Source: Isohypsibius dastychi
Lineage: Eukaryota; Tardigrada; Eutardigrada; Parachela; Isohypsibiidae
Length of the DNA: 26,316 nucleotides
Direction: 5' to 3'
NCBI GenBank assembly: GCA_034696485.1
Contig: JAQIWT010000240.1
Coordinates: 1-26,316 of the forward strand
Below are positions 21,801 through 26,316 of this stretch, piece by piece (the first letter of the stretch is position 1; the number at the start of each line of letters is the position of its first letter). Under the pieces are notes generated by a model. That model saw only the letters and a program-made list of their open reading frames with translations, searched no databases and was not told the DNA's origin. The position numbers were made by a program, and so were the translations under genes.

Positions 21801-24800
21801 CCAATCCAGACTGGTGGAATATTAAAAAATATAACGATAAAAGTCGATAAATTAATATTCAATATTTATATATATCAATAAATGTATTCATATTTAAAGC
21901 CAAAAAAGCGCAACTCACCCCTCCAACAGCATCCATGGAAGCATTGGGGCTCTCATTAGTCGAGACACTCTGTAGTGAGACAGATGAGCTTCCATTAAGT
22001 ACAACTCCCTCATCTCCATCATCTCGATAGAAATGCGCCGGATCCGACTTTTTCCTCACTCCAGCTTTTGCTTGGTGCTTCTTTTGCGTCTTTAGAGACT
22101 CACTCCGTCCAACGGCGGTCAACGGCACTTGTTGTTTAGTGGTGGCTCGATCAGGGTCGTCGGTTGTGGAGGCATCATTTTCCTGCATTTTCCCCGTTTC
22201 GAAACGATTAACCACTTGATGAACGTATCCTTTGCTAGTGTCGGGATTGTTTTCCTGATCAGCGTTGGTTGATTCGGATTCTTCCTTCTCTTCTTGGGCT
22301 TTTTTAGCATGCGAAACTGCAAAACGTAGAAATGCATGAACAGGAAAGTACCTCAATAACTAACATCTTTCTCAACCTCAATAACACGGCTATTAACTAC
22401 TTGGAAAATTACGTCTGTTCGGGTTTGAAGCCAGTTTTGGTGATGCAAATTATCTGATTTGCATTATTCGCTTTCAAAATCAAAACCATTTGCCGTAAAC
22501 AAAGCCAGCTGAATTTCCGTAAACAACTGAAACAAATATATGTAATATCATCAAGTCTATCAACGTACAAGAAAGTTAAACGTAATTCTCGATCAAAACA
22601 ATGCCGCAATTTCCAGATGATCGCTGACAGAACTTCCGAAAATGTCCAGAATAATGAAGAAATAATCGATATGAAATAATTTTAATAAGTCCAAGGTGTA
22701 GGAAATGAATATAATTGATCCACTCGTCATTCAGCTATCGAATGCCACCACTCAAAAACCCAAGTATCCAAAAATAATCTTTGGCAGACAGCGCAGAATC
22801 AACCAGTGAAAAGACACATTTGGAGTCAAAACGGGCTTCGGACGAACCTCAGTCAGACGCCGTGTGATGCTCCAAATTCAAAAGTAACTAGTCTACTTGC
22901 AAAACTAGATAGATGTTGAAACTGAAAACTCGAACGTCCATCAAGAAATCTAACAAAGACGAAAAATCCACCGAGCTGCATCATGTTCTTTCTTGGGGAA
23001 GAATTATCTGTTCTGCTCACCTTTTGTTAAAAACTTCTAGATTTGATAAATTGCAACAAAAAAGCCGTTTGGAAAATCCTGGTAGAGACTTGAAATCTCG
23101 AAAACTAATACGATTCCACTAGAAAAATATTTTTAAACAAACCAGAATTCGTCAGAATCTGGGGGCGCGATTTCTCAAGCCAGACTATTTCGGAAGAAGA
23201 AACTTCTAAATTATATTTTTGCAAAATTGACTTACTGGCAGTGGGGCTGTTATTGCTGCGTTTTCTCCCAAACAATCCAAAAGAGTCCATAATAAAAGAT
23301 CGTCGTTCTTTTTTGTCGTCGATAATGCAGGTCTCTTCGACGTTGCGAATACATGCTCGATGAACGATGAAACTGCAACTGGAACACTGATACCCTTGCG
23401 GACTGACTCCCCACATGATCACATCGCATTGCATGCAACTGCGAGATGCCGTAAATGAGACCGGCGCAAATTGATGGCCGCTGACATTGACAGGCTTTTT
23501 CGACTTATCTTTCCACTTGAACCTAAAAAACACCCAGAGACCGACATTTAATATGAGCAGATGAACAAATAATCATGGGCCCAATTAAGTACCATGTATC
23601 TAATTCTGATGTTTATTTTTTCTAGATGGCCATTACTATTACTCCTCTGCAAAACCGTTCGTTAACATCGTAAAAGCCGACTAACGATGCCATCAAAAAC
23701 ACTGAGAAAATACATAACATACATTGTACATGTACTGCCAAAACAGTTCACGACCGAAGAAAACGCTGTCTACCATATTTTTATACTGATCTTGTCATTC
23801 TCAAACCTTCAAAGCTAAAATTAAGAAATCGATAAAAAGAACAATTTACACAAGAATTGATTTATAATGCTCAACTATTTTTAAAACAATTCCATATATT
23901 CAAACTCCAGTTACGATTTGTTTTCCAATAGCAAATTTTGAGCTGCGATTAAATATGCAGGAACAGACTTCTTACTTTCGATTTCAAATAATCGATAAGA
24001 AAACTTGTCAACTCGTATTGATGGAAGACAGAGAAATCCGCGATATCGCAAACAAAATCAGGACTGAAACAATTCCAACAAAATACACAGCGTACTTAAA
24101 TTTTCCCGTTCAGCTAGATGAAGCCAAACAAAAATTAATTCAAATTCAGAATACACCGCAAATAACACACTAAATTCCGCAATGTATACTTTTCCGACAA
24201 AGCACAATGACAACCACAAATTACCGATAAGCAGAAACCAAATCAAGATGTACTGCAGGATGAAGATCAATTTTCACTAACAGATCGCTGATCGGAAGTT
24301 AAATACTCGCTCGAAAAATGCCAGAAAATGAATCTGCCCAAATATTTGTTCAAAATGTACTTCGCCGTTTTAAAAAACTCACCTAGAACGATCTTTTTGG
24401 ACAAAGAGCGGCCATTTATCCACCAAGTATGATCCATCGCGTCCCATAACTTTATAATTATTCATCTTCAAAAACGTCGCTAATGCACAACCACGAGCCG
24501 CTTCCGGATCACAACGGCTTTCCGGCTCTTCATGATGTCCTTGCTGGACAAACTCCAAATCTTTCGCCAATGTTTTCTCCACTATTTCGCGACACTTTTC
24601 CGGAGAGCTCATGGCGTCTTTCAGCTGATGTTCATCGAATTCGCAAAAACCTTTCGTCCTGGCTTGGTTGAATTCCGCGAGGCCGGCATTGATTACATCC
24701 TGCGTCAATCTCCTTCAAATACAACAAGAATTATCCCGAGTGACAAAACAACTGGCATCTGTATTTGATGGGAATGCGATGAAACGGATGAACTAAGAGA

Positions 24801-26101
24801 AAGCGAGCTCACCTGGGAAATATGATTAATTATTCAGCAACAACTATTTGATCAAAATACTTTCCATCAGATGGTTTCCGACGTTCATAATTTCTAATAA
24901 TGCTCTTGTCAGATCAATTTTGACCTACGAATATCGACCTTTTTCTCAGAAAAAAACCTCAGTAACGCCGCATTTTAATTAAACTGGATTATTAATGTTA
25001 CTGCTATCATATTCGATGAATTATTACTTTTTGTAGCTGGAGAAAACACACAAAAAGTTATTCCGAAAACCGATCCAAGAAGTGAGTTCGGAACCAGATC
25101 AAGTTCAAAAGATTCGAAACCAATTATGAAGAACTGGATTACGGTATTTCATCGACGGAAGACGAACCGCAAAAACATTGCTTATTCCGAGTAATTCACT
25201 TCAATTTTCTTTTCAATTTTTTGTGAGAAAAAAATCTCTTTCCTCAAATTCAGCCACAACGACTGACAAAACAAATTATTATGCATTATAACAAAAACCA
25301 TAAACTCACCTAGTATGATTGAACAGGTCTTTAAGCGACTCATCCCCATCCGATTTCGAGAGCGTTTCATCGATCGCTCCGATGCATTGTTGGCATGAGA
25401 CAAGTTCCAGTGGTGAGCCGGGCACCAAGAAGGTAAAATGTATTTCATAAGCCCATCGCTGCATTTCTTTGGAATTTCCCTTTGAATAAAAGTCCGTGAT
25501 GAGGTGAAAAAGTAGAGCGTTAGAACTCGGTGGGTTATTAGTGAACAAATAATGAAGAAAGACGATGAGATGAGGAGGGCAGGATTGTAAGGCAGTAAAA
25601 TTGGAAAAAGGCCCAAATGTGTAGGGAACGGTAGAGAGGAATGACTCTTCCATGGAATAACCCATTGGCGGCATCATCCGAAAAGGCACACTGTTAGAAA
25701 CACCTGCAATGATAAAAGCAAAATTAAAGTCAAGACCTATGGGTTTCCTGTCATATCTACGCTTTTTTCGCAAAATTCCAAAAATCGGGTTTCGATCTTT
25801 TTTTTATTGAGAGTAACTCACCAGAAAACGAATCAGATTTGGGAACTCGCGAGCCGTTATTCTTCAAGGCACTATCAAGATAAGGCGGCGGGCCAGGACT
25901 TCCGGTCGGAGCACCCATATCGGTCATGTCGTGAACCGATGTCGTCCTCGCTCGAACCATCCTCGCTTCACTCTGCGAATTCTTTTTAGGCGGAAGTACC
26001 GGCGGTATATCCTCCGATCCAACCACATCCGACTTTTTCATATTCAACGTGCTGAAGGAGCGCCCGAGTCCAGATGGCGGAAGCTCACGTGACTGCCCAC
26101 C
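18889..26101 (-). CDS. RGS-C1-DH-PH Rho guanine nucleotide exchange factor, 5' partial
   Basis: Exchange factor that couples Galpha12/13 to Rho (ARHGEF11/12, fly RhoGEF2 and worm RHGF-1 group). Exons in reading order: 26101-25822, 25703-25310, 24712-24383, 23522-23236, 22316-21919, 21810-21449, 21317-21073, 20876-20686, 20473-20170, 20106-19681, 19571-19270 and 19167-18889, giving 1,265 residues in the window with consistent phases. After a proline-rich leader (DIPPVLPPKK), the RGS-like LH domain starts near LIVFLHYLF and spans two exons. A C1 domain follows with the H-C-C-C-C-H-C-C pattern (SCMQCDVIMWG, YQCSSCSFIVHRAC). The DH domain has RQEVLAELFHTEQTHVRNL and GMQRLTKYPLLLENLLKYTP. A PH domain (YRLLLDGDLTW, VILLDRLILLV) comes next, then an acidic, Ser/Pro-rich tail. 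The PDZ domain expected at the N-terminus would lie outside the window. Confidence 0.9.
22317..23235 (-). other. long intron of the Rho exchange factor
   Basis: 919 nt between the C1 exon and the pre-DH linker exon. It is AT-rich. I see no convincing extra exon. Confidence 0.6.
23523..24382 (-). other. long intron of the Rho exchange factor
   Basis: 860 nt of strongly AT-rich sequence between the second LH exon and the C1 exon. No further exon or repeat is recognisable. Confidence 0.6.
24713..25309 (-). other. long intron inside the LH domain
   Basis: 597 nt splitting the RGS-like domain. It is AT-rich and I see nothing else in it. Confidence 0.6.
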
Positions 26102-26195
26102 CTAGAAAAAACAAATGTAGACATGATCAAGAAAACCAACACAGACTAGTAAAAGGTGCGAACAAAACCATTCAGGAACCATTAGTTGACAACAG

Positions 26196-26295
26196 TGACG
26201 AGCAAGGGGTCCAGACTTCTCGGGGGTGGGGTCTGGCACGACCAAGCGGGCACGTTACCATGCGGAGGAGGCGGACCGCCAAATTATGGTAGTTC
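26196..26295. repeat. right arm of the window-spanning inverted repeat
   Basis: Reverse complement of 1-100 at about 90% identity. It lies upstream of the first visible exon of the Rho exchange factor, so it is in an intron or the 5' flank of that gene. Outside it the sequence continues with AGAGTTTAGTTTAC. Read on the minus strand it gives a proline-rich frame (FGGPPPPHGNV). Differences between the arms change most of the affected codons, and no stop-free exon with splice sites fits, so I do not call it coding. Confidence 0.85.
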
Positions 26296-26316
26296 AGAGT
26301 TTAGTTTACTTTGGCT

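Noticed and set aside
26196-26295. A proline-rich coding exon of the Rho exchange factor in the right repeat arm
   Set aside because: An in-frame TAA precedes the proline-rich stretch, no splice sites fit, and the arms differ mostly at amino-acid-changing positions.
1-26316. CRISPR arrays, rRNA or tRNA genes and bacterial-type operons
   Set aside because: No regularly spaced repeats, cloverleaf-like or rRNA-like sequence was seen, and the gene structure is clearly eukaryotic.

Overview
This is an animal nuclear window: genes are split by short GT-AG introns (often 50-90 nt), introns are AT-rich, the protein families are metazoan, and there is no operon-like packing. A small ecdysozoan genome fits best. 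The natriuretic-peptide-receptor-like gene and the NIT-domain guanylate cyclases make me favour a tardigrade, but that is an inference from gene content, not a proof.

Layout, left to right. 1-2183: repeat-rich DNA with no recognisable gene, holding an arm of a 26-kb-spaced inverted repeat (1-100) and a separate 0.9-kb inverted-repeat element (206-1143). 2184 to about 4400, plus strand: a secreted astacin metalloprotease with a C-type lectin domain whose 3' part is hard to read. 4740-6669, minus strand: a ten-span SLC35F3/F4-type transporter with an unusual phosphosite-rich tail. 7599 to about 10441, plus strand: the ligand-binding ectodomain, membrane helix and juxtamembrane segment of a natriuretic-peptide-receptor-like guanylate cyclase, without a recognisable kinase-homology or cyclase domain. 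11241-14555 and 15045-18488, plus strand: two tandem paralogues, each with 14 matching coding exons, encoding membrane guanylate cyclases with an extracellular NIT domain. 18889-26101, minus strand: the C-terminal 1,265 residues of a RGS-C1-DH-PH Rho exchange factor of the ARHGEF11/12, RhoGEF2 and RHGF-1 type. Its 5' end lies beyond the window.

The most interesting part is 7.6-18.5 kb. It combines an orphan peptide-receptor ectodomain with a tandem pair of NIT cyclases. Both cyclases keep the metal-binding aspartates and the guanine-selecting Glu/Cys pair, but both have lost the Asn and Arg that stabilise the transition state in class III cyclases. The catalytic-linker exons of the two copies are nearly identical while the flanks have diverged, which suggests recent gene conversion. 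If these genes work together, the likely output is cGMP signalling by obligate heterodimers or by pseudocyclases. The basophilic kinase motifs in the neighbouring transporter tail make a loose, untested link to cyclic-nucleotide signalling.

Exon models were built by hand from reading-frame continuity, splice consensus and paralogue comparison, so individual boundaries may be a few bases off.
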